Source of the DNA: UBA5239 sp040394635
GTDB lineage: Bacteria; Verrucomicrobiota; Lentisphaeria; Victivallales; Victivallaceae
Assembly: GCA_040394635.1 (NCBI GenBank)
Contig: JBEBRW010000029.1
Span: forward strand, 3,196 to 67,195
Length of the DNA stretch: 64,000 bases
Direction: 5' to 3'
The notes beneath the pieces were generated by a model. It was not told where the DNA came from and made no database searches. It was given only the letters and a program-made list of their open reading frames with translations. This document shows, piece by piece, positions 52,478 through 61,728 of this stretch. How positions within the stretch are numbered: position 1 is the stretch's first letter; each line of letters starts with the position of its first letter. The translations under genes were made by a program, and so were the position numbers.

Positions 52478-53929
52478 ATGATTATTGCGTTAAAAAATCG
52501 ATTTTTGGGCTATTTCAGTCCCCGCCAGTTTATTGAGCCGGGCGGCTACAAAGAAATCTGGGGCGTGGCCTGGCCGCTGATCCTGATGAATACCAGCAAC
52601 ACGGTAATGATGGTGGTCAACCGTTGGTTCCTCGCCATCAAATCCACCGCGGACGTGACGGCGGCGGTGCCCGCCGGCCAGTTCTTCTTTACCATGATGT
52701 CGTTCTTCCTGATCACTACGACGTTCACGGCCACGCTGGTGGCGCAGAATTACGGCAAAGACGACAAAGTAGGATGCGTGAAATCGACGTGGGGCGGATT
52801 TTATTTCGGCTTGATCGTGGCCGGCACGGTGGGGATACTGCTGCCGTTTTTCGGGGCGTGGCTCATCCATGCGGTGAGCACCGGAACCGCTCCGGATATC
52901 ATCGAGCGGCAGGTCGATTATTTCGTGGCCATGTCGCCATGCGCGGGGCTGGCGTGTATCGAAACGGCATTTCTCTCATTCTTCACCGGTCGCGGACAGA
53001 CGAAAATCGTCGGCGCGATCAAGGTGGGGGCGTGCCTGATCAGTATTCCGCTGAATTATATTTTCATTTTCGGGATGTTCGGACTGCCGCAGTTCGGCAT
53101 CATCGGCGCGGGGCTGGCGGCGACGACGGCGAGCTTGTTCTCGGTAGCCGCGGCGGCATTGTTTTATTTCAATTATGATCAGGGCGATTATCCTACGCGG
53201 CGCTATCGCAAATTCGACTGGGAGCGGATCTTGCGGCTGGTCAAATTCGGGGCCCCGGCGGGACTGCAGACCTGTATCCGCAATTCGGCGTTTGCCATTG
53301 TACTGATGCTGGTGGGACAGCTGGGCAAGGAACAGGCGGCGGCACTGAGTATCGCCATGATCATCCACTTCATCGGCGGCATGCCGATCATCGGAATGCT
53401 GGACGCCACGTCGGTCGTCACCGGCAAATACATCGGCAAACGGCGGCTGCTGGTCGCCGAACGGGTGATCTGGCGTTCGCTCCGCATCCTATATATCTAT
53501 ATGCTGCTGGCGGGCATCATGTATCTGGTGGTGCCGGAAACCATGATACGGCTCTTCAATTCCCACGATACTTCCGGCATTGATTTCGAAGAAGTGATCC
53601 ACCAGGGACGACTGCTGCTGGCGGTGATGTTTGTCGGCAATCTCTTGGACGGCCTGCGCTTTTTGTTGATGGGGGCGCTGCGCGGCGCGGGCGACACGCG
53701 GATTCCGCTGCTGTTCAGCATCTGCACGTCGTGGTTTATTCAACTGCCGGGCTCGATTTTCCTGATCAAATACCTGCAGGCGCCGGCGTGGGCGGTGTGG
53801 TGCTGGCTGGTATTTTATGTCATCATCGACGCCCTGCTGCTGGTCTGGCGGCGCAACTCCGGCGCCTGGAAAAAAATCGAAATCGTCCACCTGCCCCCCG
53901 CCCCGCCCGAAGTCGACGAAGCGGACTGA
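52478..53929 (+). CDS. MATE-family efflux transporter
   Basis: A 483-residue membrane protein with twelve helices in two homologous halves. MATE marks include WPLILMNTSNTVMMVVNRWFLA at the start, VAQNYGKDD after helix 2, SPCAGLACIETAFLSFFTGRGQTK and PAGLQTCIRNSAFAIVLMLVGQLG in the second half. Such proteins export cationic drugs or metabolites against Na+ or H+. It stands as a single gene. Confidence 0.92.
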   Translation: MIIALKNRFLGYFSPRQFIEPGGYKEIWGVAWPLILMNTSNTVMMVVNRWFLAIKSTADVTAAVPAGQFFFTMMSFFLITTTFTATLVAQNYGKDDKVGCVKSTWGGFYFGLIVAGTVGILLPFFGAWLIHAVSTGTAPDIIERQVDYFVAMSPCAGLACIETAFLSFFTGRGQTKIVGAIKVGACLISIPLNYIFIFGMFGLPQFGIIGAGLAATTASLFSVAAAALFYFNYDQGDYPTRRYRKFDWERILRLVKFGAPAGLQTCIRNSAFAIVLMLVGQLGKEQAAALSIAMIIHFIGGMPIIGMLDATSVVTGKYIGKRRLLVAERVIWRSLRILYIYMLLAGIMYLVVPETMIRLFNSHDTSGIDFEEVIHQGRLLLAVMFVGNLLDGLRFLLMGALRGAGDTRIPLLFSICTSWFIQLPGSIFLIKYLQAPAWAVWCWLVFYVIIDALLLVWRRNSGAWKKIEIVHLPPAPPEVDEAD

Positions 53930-54005
53930 CAATCCGATTTGAATAAACTCCGGGTTGATTTTTCGGCATAAAGCATTATTGTATACGAAATTCGGAGAAT
54001 TATTT

Positions 54006-55922
54006 ATGCGGGGTTTTCAGTATTTTGTCTTGCCGGTGGTTCTGGTGCTGGCGATTTTGTGTGGCTGCAGCAATGAAATTCAGTTGAAAGAAGTCGGCCG
54101 GAATTCGCGCGAGGACAGCTTCGTCAAGGCGGCAAAGAATTTCGACGGCCTCTCGGACGTGACGCTGAATTATCTGAACGCCAATCAACTCTACGGGACC
54201 TTCAAAAGCGACCCGGACTACATCATCAAAATGTTGAACCGCCGCTTCATGGAGCACCGCGAGCGCGAAATCCTCGAAATGCTGGCGAACATCTGTCACT
54301 ATATGGGGCGGAAACATTCGGATATCGACAAATCGGTACGTTATTACACCTCCTGCGCGGTCTATTCCTATTATTATCTTTTCAGCAACGAAGTGTACCC
54401 GCCGAAAAGCGCGTTTGCCAATCCCGACGATCTCTTCGTCAGCCGTTATTACAACGCCTCGGTGACGAATATTTTCGAGTTTCTGAACAAGAAAGGCATG
54501 ATCTGGCAGGAGTCCTACATGCTGCCCACGGTCATCGACGACATGCCGCTGCACTTCAGCAAACCGGTCTGCAAGCTGTCGTTTCCGCAGGATTATTACG
54601 ACAATTTTTTCCCGACCAGCAATTACGAAGTGAAACACGCGTTGACCATCAGCGGTGTCTTCGGCATCGGCGCGCCGCTGATCGCGATTCTGAAAACGGA
54701 TAAGGACCTGAAATCCGAGTATCTCACCGGCGGCATGCCGTCGCCGGTAACCGCATTTCTACGGCTCAAATATCAGGATAACCGGATTCAGGCGAATCTG
54801 GAACTGTACGACGCCTTCCGTGCCGAATTCGTAGAGATCGCCGGCAACAATATCCCGCTGGAACTCGACTTCACCACGCCGCTGGCCTATATGCTCAAGC
54901 GCCCGGCGCTGCTCCCCGCCGTTTTCGCACTGCTGAACCCGGACAAAACGGGCAAATACAACAACATCTACATGCTCACACCATACTCGAAGGACCGGAT
55001 TCCGGTGCTGTTCGTCCACGGCCTGCTCTCGAATCCGCGTACCTGGGCGCAGTTGCTCAATACGCTGATGAACTCGGATGCCATCCGCCAGAATTACCAG
55101 TTCATGATGTTCGGCTACTCCACCGGCAATCCGGTGATTTACTCGGCCCGCGAACTGCGCCGCCAGCTGACCGAGTTTCACCACAAATTCGACCCGGATT
55201 CCACCAACCCGAAATTCAATCAGATGATCGTGATCGGCCACAGCATGGGCGGCCTCCTGACCAAAACACTGATTCAAGACAGCGACAACCGGCTCCCCAA
55301 ACTGATCCTCGGCGACAAAGCCGAGAAAATCCAGAATGAATTGACCGAAGAACAGCGGAAATATTTCGACGACCTGGTCAATTACAAGTCATTGCCGTTC
55401 GTCAAACGGGTGGTTTTCATGGCGGTGCCGCACCGGGGTTCGAGCATGGCCACGCTCTCTTTCGCCGGCTTTTTCTCGTCGCTGATCACCCTGCCGCAGG
55501 ACCTGCTCACCACGGTCTATTCGCTTTCCAAAGGCGCGCTGGCCGATGCCGGCTTCCTCTCAGGTCCCGACGATGTTTATATCGCCACCGGCATCAGTAC
55601 CCTCGACCCGAAAAACCGCTCGCTGGTCGGGCTCAGCGAACTGCCGTTTGTGGAAGGCGTGAAATATCACTCGATCATCGGCAATGCCAAAGCGGCGGGC
55701 ATCCCCGGCGGCAACGACGGCATCGTCGAATATCAGAGCTCCCACCTGGACGGCGCCGAGAGCGAACTGGTGGTCAAATCCGGCCACAGCGTCCAACAGA
55801 ACGCCGCCGCCATCGACGAAGTGCGCCGGATTCTCCTGCAGCACCTTCATGAAAACGGTCTGCTGAAGGGATATGGTTACAAAAAAGAGGACTTGCAGGA
55901 AAAAAGTGAAAAGCCGCATTAA
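54006..55922 (+). CDS. Lipoprotein alpha/beta hydrolase (esterase/lipase-like)
   Basis: A 638-residue protein. The start at 54006 follows GGAG and gives a signal peptide with lipobox (VLVLAILCGCS); the frame extends to 53955 without benefit. The C-terminal half is an alpha/beta hydrolase: VLFVHGLLSNPRTW (oxyanion region), MIVIGHSMGGLLTKT with the nucleophilic Ser, MAVPHRGSSMA, and a candidate acid and His in GGNDGIVEYQS...SGHSVQQN. The N-terminal 330 residues are a lineage-type domain. An envelope-bound lipase or esterase is likely; the substrate is unknown. It overlaps the DUF4105 gene. Confidence 0.87.
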   Translation: MRGFQYFVLPVVLVLAILCGCSNEIQLKEVGRNSREDSFVKAAKNFDGLSDVTLNYLNANQLYGTFKSDPDYIIKMLNRRFMEHREREILEMLANICHYMGRKHSDIDKSVRYYTSCAVYSYYYLFSNEVYPPKSAFANPDDLFVSRYYNASVTNIFEFLNKKGMIWQESYMLPTVIDDMPLHFSKPVCKLSFPQDYYDNFFPTSNYEVKHALTISGVFGIGAPLIAILKTDKDLKSEYLTGGMPSPVTAFLRLKYQDNRIQANLELYDAFRAEFVEIAGNNIPLELDFTTPLAYMLKRPALLPAVFALLNPDKTGKYNNIYMLTPYSKDRIPVLFVHGLLSNPRTWAQLLNTLMNSDAIRQNYQFMMFGYSTGNPVIYSARELRRQLTEFHHKFDPDSTNPKFNQMIVIGHSMGGLLTKTLIQDSDNRLPKLILGDKAEKIQNELTEEQRKYFDDLVNYKSLPFVKRVVFMAVPHRGSSMATLSFAGFFSSLITLPQDLLTTVYSLSKGALADAGFLSGPDDVYIATGISTLDPKNRSLVGLSELPFVEGVKYHSIIGNAKAAGIPGGNDGIVEYQSSHLDGAESELVVKSGHSVQQNAAAIDEVRRILLQHLHENGLLKGYGYKKEDLQEKSEKPH

Positions 55923-56916
55923 GACGATTTTTAAGGTTTTCGCCTGGGTCCCCGGGTACCTGCTTTATTCGGTACTGGCGGCCTGGTGCTTCGGGGCGGT
56001 ATGGTACTCGAACCTGCCGTGGCGGTGGCTGCGGATCGTGTGCGCACTCATCGCACTGGCTATATTTATTGCCGGACCGTTTGTCGGGCCGCTGGTGAAA
56101 AAGAAATATTGCTTCCGGATCGCGCTCGGCGTAATGGCCGTCATCATCATCTGGTTTCTGCTGATTCCCGCCTCGAATGACCGCGACTGGCAGCCGTCGT
56201 TTTCGCGCAATCCGCGCGCCGAATTCGACAAGGACGACAAAGTCACCATCTACAACATCCGCGACTTCGAATACCGCACCGAAAAAGATTTCGACGTCCA
56301 CTATATCGACGGCACCTACGATCTCGACGAGCTAAACACCATGGATTATGTTCAGGTGCACTGGGACGGCATGAAGGCCATCGCGCACTCGATGCTCTCC
56401 TTCGGCTTCAAGGACGGCCGTCACATCGTGGTCTCGGTGGAAACGCGGCTGGACAAAAATGACATACAGGGCGCCCTGCCCGGCCTGTACAAAAATTTCG
56501 AACTGCTGATGATTCTGGGCACCGAACGCGACATCCTGGGCCTGCGCACCAACTACCGCCACGAACAGGTCTATCTGTACCCGACCCAATGTACCGACGC
56601 TGAAATCAAGGTGGTTTTCCTCGATATCCTGCGCCGCGTCAACGAGCTCAACGAACACCCGAAATTCTACAACACGATTTCGCACAACTGTTTCTCCTCG
56701 CTGATGCCGAGCCTGAAGCTGATCCGCCCGAAAATGAAGTTCGACGTGCCGCTGCTGCTGAACGGCTTCACCGACCGCAAAGCCTTCGAATACGAACTGA
56801 GCCAGGGTGCCATCAAAGGCTCATTCGAGGAATTCCGCCAGCAGCACTATGTCAACCCCAAAGTCGACCAGCTGAAAGAACTCCCCCAGAACTACTCCCA
56901 GCTCATCCGCCGCTAG
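55873..56916 (+). CDS. DUF4105 (Lnb N-terminal-like) membrane protein
   Basis: A 347-residue protein with three N-terminal membrane helices (about 24-44, 52-72, 80-98) and a periplasmic DUF4105 domain: VTIYNIRDFEYRTEKDFDVHY, HIVVSVETRL, LRTNYRHEQVYLYPTQ and YNTISHNCFSSL with the conserved Asn-Cys. The family is linked to cysteine-peptidase-like envelope functions. The ATG at 55873 overlaps the hydrolase gene by 50 bp; the GTG at 55906 with AGGA five bases upstream and 17-bp overlap may be the real start. The overlap implies coupled expression with the lipoprotein hydrolase. Confidence 0.88.
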   Translation: MVTKKRTCRKKVKSRIKTIFKVFAWVPGYLLYSVLAAWCFGAVWYSNLPWRWLRIVCALIALAIFIAGPFVGPLVKKKYCFRIALGVMAVIIIWFLLIPASNDRDWQPSFSRNPRAEFDKDDKVTIYNIRDFEYRTEKDFDVHYIDGTYDLDELNTMDYVQVHWDGMKAIAHSMLSFGFKDGRHIVVSVETRLDKNDIQGALPGLYKNFELLMILGTERDILGLRTNYRHEQVYLYPTQCTDAEIKVVFLDILRRVNELNEHPKFYNTISHNCFSSLMPSLKLIRPKMKFDVPLLLNGFTDRKAFEYELSQGAIKGSFEEFRQQHYVNPKVDQLKELPQNYSQLIRR

Positions 56917-56925
56917 ATCCAGGAA

Positions 56926-57036
56926 TTTTTTTAACACAAATGTCACGAATAAACACGAAAAACCCCATTGGCGACCGCCAATGGAATTGATTTATTTTTG
57001 TGTTCTTTTTGTGTATTTTGTGGACAAAAAATCCCC
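56926..57036. repeat. Repeat element with CACGAA / TTCGTG-type arms (copy 1), includes terminator hairpin
   Basis: The left arm (56926-56962, AACACAAATGTCACGAATAA) and right arm (56991-57036, TTTTTGTGTTCTTTTTGTG...GTGGACA) are imperfect inverted repeats. In the middle is the hairpin CCATTGGC-GACC-GCCAATGG (56965-56984), a likely terminator for the DUF4105 operon. Its right end is nearly the same as parts of 60117-60214. Confidence 0.8.
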
Positions 57037-57088
57037 TATGAGGTGCTTGCCCGGCGGTGAATATTTTGGGAATTCGCTGGCGGGGGTA

Positions 57089-57118
57089 TTGACAAATGAC
57101 GATTTGAGGCCATATTAT
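57089..57118 (+). promoter_or_regulatory. Promoter of the GH78-like gene
   Basis: TTGACA (57089-57094), 18 bp, TATTAT (57113-57118), about 58 bp before the start codon, which has a GGAAAGGGGG ribosome site. Confidence 0.7.
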
Positions 57119-57175
57119 ACTCTATGGATTGACGACTAGAACACGCAAAACGAGACGTTCGGAAAGGGGGTCCAG

Positions 57176-59992
57176 ATGGACAGGAATCATCAGCATGATA
57201 TCCAGCAAGGGGAATGGATTTGGAAGAAGCATTTCACCAGCAATACCGATTGCTTTATGTTCGCCCACAAGATTTTTGCCTTGGACTCCGTGCCGAACGA
57301 AGCGGAAATGTGGATTACCGCCAATTCGGTTTACCAGCTCTTCATCAATGATGTCCTGATCGGATTCGGGCCCAGTTTCAACAGCAAAGATCACTCCATT
57401 GCCGACCTTTATGACGTGTCGCACTGCCTGACGCCCGGAGCCAACCGGATTTCAGTGGTGGTTTACCACAGTTCCAGGTCGGCGGCGGAGATCAAGCCGA
57501 ACGGACTTTATTGCCAGCTCGAAATCGACGGCCAGTTCTTCCTCGGCACCGATAAATCGTGGCTGACCATGGAAGGCTTCTGCTATCAGAACGGCCGCGC
57601 CCGGTTCGCGCCGCATTCCTATTTCAATGAATTCATCAATATGCGGGTTATGCCCTCGTTCAAAATGACCCCGGACAGCGACCCCATGCCCTGGATGGCG
57701 GCGGAAAGCGAAGACAAGTTGCTGGCCAATCACTGGACCCCGCCGTCGCAGATTACTCCGACCGGCGTTTTCGGCGCCTCGATCGTGGAATCGCCCTCCA
57801 ATACTAATAGCTGCGACGAAAACGGCGAGTTCAATCCCTCCGCCTGGGGTACGCTGGAGCAGAAATTTGCCCATACGCATTGTTCCTTCGTCCGCCGCTT
57901 CACAGGCGGGATATCGGTCTACGCGGCGCGTGCTTATATGTACAGCAATGCGGACATGGAGATCCCGGTGCGGATCATCGCCGATGACCGCTATATTTTT
58001 TACAGCAATCACTCCATGGTGAACAGCACCCTGTGTACCGAGAACCGCACCGCGGTTTCCGAGGCGCTGCTGCCGCTGCGGCAGGGCTGGAACTGCCTGC
58101 AGATGATCCAGCGCGTCCGCGAGAATTCGATGGGCTTCGCGCTGACGTTCCCGTCCATTCCGGCGGGCACGCTGCCGCTGCTCAGCGCCCCGACCCAGGA
58201 CGCACCTTACGCCTGGGAAATCGTCGGCCCGCTGAAAATGCCGCTCGAAGACGCCACGCCGTCGATCGACTACGCCAGGCTCGAGCGCGAATTGTTCAGC
58301 CCGACCCTCGCCAATATTTCCGACGCCTTTTCCTGGCTGCAATGCTGCACGCTGCACAATAAAAAAGTGGAAGACGCGCCCGAAGCGCTCCGCCAGGGCG
58401 ATTTCCTGACCCTGAAACTCGACCAGCTGCGCATCGGGTTCCCGAAACTGACCCTGATCGCCGAGGACGGCGACATCGTCGACATCACCATCGGCAACCG
58501 GCTGAATGAGGCTGGAATTCCGATTCTCGACGATGAAGCGCGCTGTACCCATACCATGGAATTGCGCAAGGATGAGAATGTTTTCTTCAAATTCATGCCG
58601 GTGGACTGCACTTATTTGCAGATCGTGGTGCGGCAGGCCAGGTCCAAGATACTTGTGGACAACTGTGTTTTCTACGAAGTCGTGCGTGAGCAGAAGTTCG
58701 AAACGCAGTTCAGCTGTTCCGACGATGTGCTGAACGATATCTGGAAGATCGGGCAGGAAGTCATGCGCCGCAACGTGAACCAGACTTACCGCCTGAGCCA
58801 CAAAGACGACGAAACCATGTATATGCTGGACACCTACGGGCTGGCCGCCAATATGATCTGTACCTTCGGCGACTATCATTTCTCCGAAGCCATGCTGCGC
58901 TATTTCGCCCATGCCCAGTTCGAAAACGGCAACATCCCGGCATTGAGCTCGCATGAACAGTTCAAAACCCAGATCAACCACATGTCGTTTTTCCCGATGT
59001 GGCTGTCGTACCACTACCGCACCAGCGGCAACGATCAACTGGTGCTCGACCTGCTGCCCACGCTCGACCGCGCGGCGAAATTCTTCGAATCGCTGATCGA
59101 CGACCGGTTCGGCATGATCGTGGATATCGACAAGAAATTCACCATTTACGGCGAAATCAACGACAACGTCGAGAACCTCTCCGGCTGCTCGACCGACGTG
59201 AACGCCCTGTACTGCCGTTTCCTGCTTTCCGCCGCCGAAATCTACCGGATCGTCAAGCAGGACGCCAAGGCCGCCCGGTGCATGGACGTGGCGAACTCGA
59301 TTGTCCGGCTGCTCCACGCCTGCTGCTGGATTCCGACCGAAAAAGTCTTCTGCGACTCCTATTCCGAGGAGAACCAGGACGAAATCAGCTGCAACTCGTT
59401 CACGAACATGCTGGCGCTCTTCGCCGGGGTCAAGGCTCCCAACGAATATCTCGATTACCTGAATTATTTCTTCGTCAACGATCCCCCGTCATCGGGTTAC
59501 CCGGAGCAGACCAAGAGCAGTTACTTCAACTTCCTCTTTACCTACACCATGTTTGCGCTGCGCCAGACCGACTGGACCATCCGCTACCTGAAGGACTACT
59601 GGGCCAGCCGCATCGACTACAATGCCAAAGCCTGGAAGGAAGCCCCGGACAACGACGACCTGAGCGAAATGACCATGTCCAAAGGCAACATGATCGGCCC
59701 GAACATCTTCCTGGTCCGCGAAGTCGCCGGCGTGCGCGCCGCGGAACCCGGGTTCACCACGATCTATTTCAACCCGGCGTTTCATTCGCTGAAATGGGTG
59801 AATCTGTCGCTGCAGACCGTGAGCGGCAAGATCCTGGTGAAATGGCAGGTGGAAGCCGACGGCAGCCTCGACGTCACTATCAACTCGAATTTCCCGATGA
59901 AGGTGCTGCCGGAGTTTTCATCCGAAGTCATGCAGAAAACCACCTTCCGGATCAGCGACAACATCACGCTGCTGGACCCGGAAAGCCGTTAA
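57176..59992 (+). CDS. Alpha-L-rhamnosidase-like protein (GH78 type)
   Basis: A 938-residue protein without a signal peptide. The N-terminal beta domains (WIWKKHFTSNTDCFMFAHKIF, YQLFINDVLIGFGPS, YDVSHCLTPGANRISVVVYHSS) are the rhamnosidase N and carbohydrate-binding-like modules. The six-hairpin (alpha/alpha)6 barrel starts near FSCSDDVLNDIWKIGQEVM (about 505) with SHKDDETMYMLDTYG in the place of the general-acid region and YGEINDNVENL further on. A C-terminal beta domain follows. The loop motif differs from typical DCPQRDER, so activity on rhamnose is unproven. It is a single gene bracketed by repeat elements. Confidence 0.75.
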   Translation: MDRNHQHDIQQGEWIWKKHFTSNTDCFMFAHKIFALDSVPNEAEMWITANSVYQLFINDVLIGFGPSFNSKDHSIADLYDVSHCLTPGANRISVVVYHSSRSAAEIKPNGLYCQLEIDGQFFLGTDKSWLTMEGFCYQNGRARFAPHSYFNEFINMRVMPSFKMTPDSDPMPWMAAESEDKLLANHWTPPSQITPTGVFGASIVESPSNTNSCDENGEFNPSAWGTLEQKFAHTHCSFVRRFTGGISVYAARAYMYSNADMEIPVRIIADDRYIFYSNHSMVNSTLCTENRTAVSEALLPLRQGWNCLQMIQRVRENSMGFALTFPSIPAGTLPLLSAPTQDAPYAWEIVGPLKMPLEDATPSIDYARLERELFSPTLANISDAFSWLQCCTLHNKKVEDAPEALRQGDFLTLKLDQLRIGFPKLTLIAEDGDIVDITIGNRLNEAGIPILDDEARCTHTMELRKDENVFFKFMPVDCTYLQIVVRQARSKILVDNCVFYEVVREQKFETQFSCSDDVLNDIWKIGQEVMRRNVNQTYRLSHKDDETMYMLDTYGLAANMICTFGDYHFSEAMLRYFAHAQFENGNIPALSSHEQFKTQINHMSFFPMWLSYHYRTSGNDQLVLDLLPTLDRAAKFFESLIDDRFGMIVDIDKKFTIYGEINDNVENLSGCSTDVNALYCRFLLSAAEIYRIVKQDAKAARCMDVANSIVRLLHACCWIPTEKVFCDSYSEENQDEISCNSFTNMLALFAGVKAPNEYLDYLNYFFVNDPPSSGYPEQTKSSYFNFLFTYTMFALRQTDWTIRYLKDYWASRIDYNAKAWKEAPDNDDLSEMTMSKGNMIGPNIFLVREVAGVRAAEPGFTTIYFNPAFHSLKWVNLSLQTVSGKILVKWQVEADGSLDVTINSNFPMKVLPEFSSEVMQKTTFRISDNITLLDPESR

Positions 59993-60007
59993 CCCGGAAC
60001 TTTTTTC

Positions 60008-60205
60008 TGTCCACGAAATACACGAAAAGACACGAAAAATAATAGGCTGCCAGACCGGCAGCCTATTTCATTTCATGAATAGAATATCCCTCTTTATTGC
60101 TCGCCCATTTTGATTAATTTTTGTGTATTTTTGTGGACAAAAAAATTCCCATGAGTGCCCGGAACGGGCGATCATTTTCGTGTTTTTTCGTGACTTTCGT
60201 GGACA
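60008..60205. repeat. Repeat element with CACGAA / TTCGTG-type arms (copy 2)
   Basis: The 31-bp outer arms (60008-60038 and 60175-60205) are inverted repeats, TGTCCACGAAA.. to ..TTTCGTGGACA, with three to four mismatches. An extra copy in the orientation of the right arm lies at about 60117-60150. The left part contains the GH78 terminator. Same family as 56926-57036. Confidence 0.82.
60041..60070 (+). terminator. Intrinsic terminator of the GH78-like gene
   Basis: Perfect 11-bp stem AATAGGCTGCC (60041-60051) and GGCAGCCTATT (60057-60067), 5-nt loop, followed by TTCATTTC. The symmetric A/T flanks would allow use in both directions, serving the convergent cls gene as well. Confidence 0.8.
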
Positions 60206-60216
60206 AAAATTCCCCG

Positions 60217-61710
60217 TTACAGGATCGGGGTCAGGAGGGCGCAGAGGTTTTCGCCGAACTGGCGGGCGAAGGAGGTGTTGCGCACTTCTTCGAGCGTGAC
60301 CGCCCGGGAATTGTCGAGTTCTTCCTGGAACTGACGGCGCATGTCGTCGACAAAAACGGAGTGCTCGGCACAGAAATCCAGCTCGTAATTCAACCGGAAA
60401 CTCCGCACGTCGCAGTTACTCGAGCCCATCAATACCCATTCGTTGTCGACGATCATGGCTTTGATATGCGAGAAGGTGTCTTTGCGTTTATAAATCTTGA
60501 CGCCGTGCGCCAGAAAGGTGCGGTAAAGGCTGCTGGCCGCCCAGTCCACGTAAATATGGTTGTTGATGGCCGGCACGATCACTTTCACGTCCACGCCGCG
60601 CGCCGCCGCCATGGTCAGCGCCTTGACGAACGACTGGTCCGGCACGAAATACGGACTCATGATCCAGATCGTTTTCTTCGCCGTGACCGTGGCCGTGTAA
60701 AAAACGTTCATCGACGCCCCGAAGTTCTGTCCGGGGCCGCTCGACACCACCCGCAGCACCGCTTTGCCCGTTGGCACCGGGTCGGGAAAATGTTCTTTGG
60801 ACAGCATTTCCGGCAGGTGCTTGCCGGTGGCAAACGCCCAGTCGCGGAAAAATGCGATCTGAAATTCCGGCACCGCCGGACCGGTGACCCAGCAATGCAG
60901 GTCGTGAATGTTGCGGATTTTCGGACGTTTCGGGTGCCCCAGGAAATTGCCGAGGTTGTCGTCGGAAATATTAATGCCGCCCGTGAATGCCAGCCGGCCG
61001 TCGACAATCAGCAGTTTGCGGTGATTGCGCAGCTGAATCCGCCACGGAGTGAAAATGTTGATCGGCGAAAAGGCGTGTATCTGGAAATTCTTGATTCGTT
61101 TCCGGGTGTAACGCCGGAAAAAGTGGCCGAAATACGATTTGATGCTGCCGAAACCGTCGTACAGCACCCGCACCTCGACCCCCTGCCGGGCTTTTTCGGA
61201 CAATTCGTCGAAAATCGCCTTGGCGATCAGGTCGTTGCTGATGATGAATGACTGGAGATGGATGCTGCTCTCGGCGCGCTTGATCGCCTGCAGCATGGCG
61301 GCGTAAGCGGAGTTGCCGTCGCGCAGCAGCTCCACCCGGTTGCCGCCGATGCGGAAGGCTGCCTCGGGGAGAACCTGGTCCAGCGTGGAGTTGAAGTCGG
61401 AAACGCCTTCTTCCGCCTCCGCTTTCATCAGATACGCTTCGAGCTTGTCCGAGAAGTTACTGTATTTGTGCTGGAAATACTCGTAACGCTCGCGGTTCAG
61501 CTCCTCCATGCTTTCCGCCATGGCTTTGGTTCTGGATTTGCTCAAATTGAAGCCGAAGCAGAGGTAAAAAATACTCCCCAACCCCGGCAACACCAGAATC
61601 AACAGCAGCCACAGCATCGCGCTTTGCGGTTCGTTGTGCTTGGTCATCAGCACGTGAATCGACAGCGCGACCTGCAGCAGCACATATATCCATGGCAGAC
61701 ATTGAAGCAT
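60217..61710 (-). CDS. cls: Cardiolipin synthase (phospholipase D family)
   Basis: A 497-residue enzyme condensing two phosphatidylglycerols. Two N-terminal membrane helices (about 5-22 and 33-53) are followed by two HKD motifs, NHRKLLIVDGRLAFTGG (near 231) and SHIKAMIVDNEWVLMGSSN (near 413). Between them lies GPGQNFGASMNVFYTATVTAKKTIWIMSPYFVPD, typical of bacterial ClsA. It is 18 bp after rny and is the last gene of this unit. Confidence 0.95.
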   Translation of the reverse strand: MLQCLPWIYVLLQVALSIHVLMTKHNEPQSAMLWLLLILVLPGLGSIFYLCFGFNLSKSRTKAMAESMEELNRERYEYFQHKYSNFSDKLEAYLMKAEAEEGVSDFNSTLDQVLPEAAFRIGGNRVELLRDGNSAYAAMLQAIKRAESSIHLQSFIISNDLIAKAIFDELSEKARQGVEVRVLYDGFGSIKSYFGHFFRRYTRKRIKNFQIHAFSPINIFTPWRIQLRNHRKLLIVDGRLAFTGGINISDDNLGNFLGHPKRPKIRNIHDLHCWVTGPAVPEFQIAFFRDWAFATGKHLPEMLSKEHFPDPVPTGKAVLRVVSSGPGQNFGASMNVFYTATVTAKKTIWIMSPYFVPDQSFVKALTMAAARGVDVKVIVPAINNHIYVDWAASSLYRTFLAHGVKIYKRKDTFSHIKAMIVDNEWVLMGSSNCDVRSFRLNYELDFCAEHSVFVDDMRRQFQEELDNSRAVTLEEVRNTSFARQFGENLCALLTPIL

Positions 61711-61728
61711 GGCAACTGATTCCGCTGC

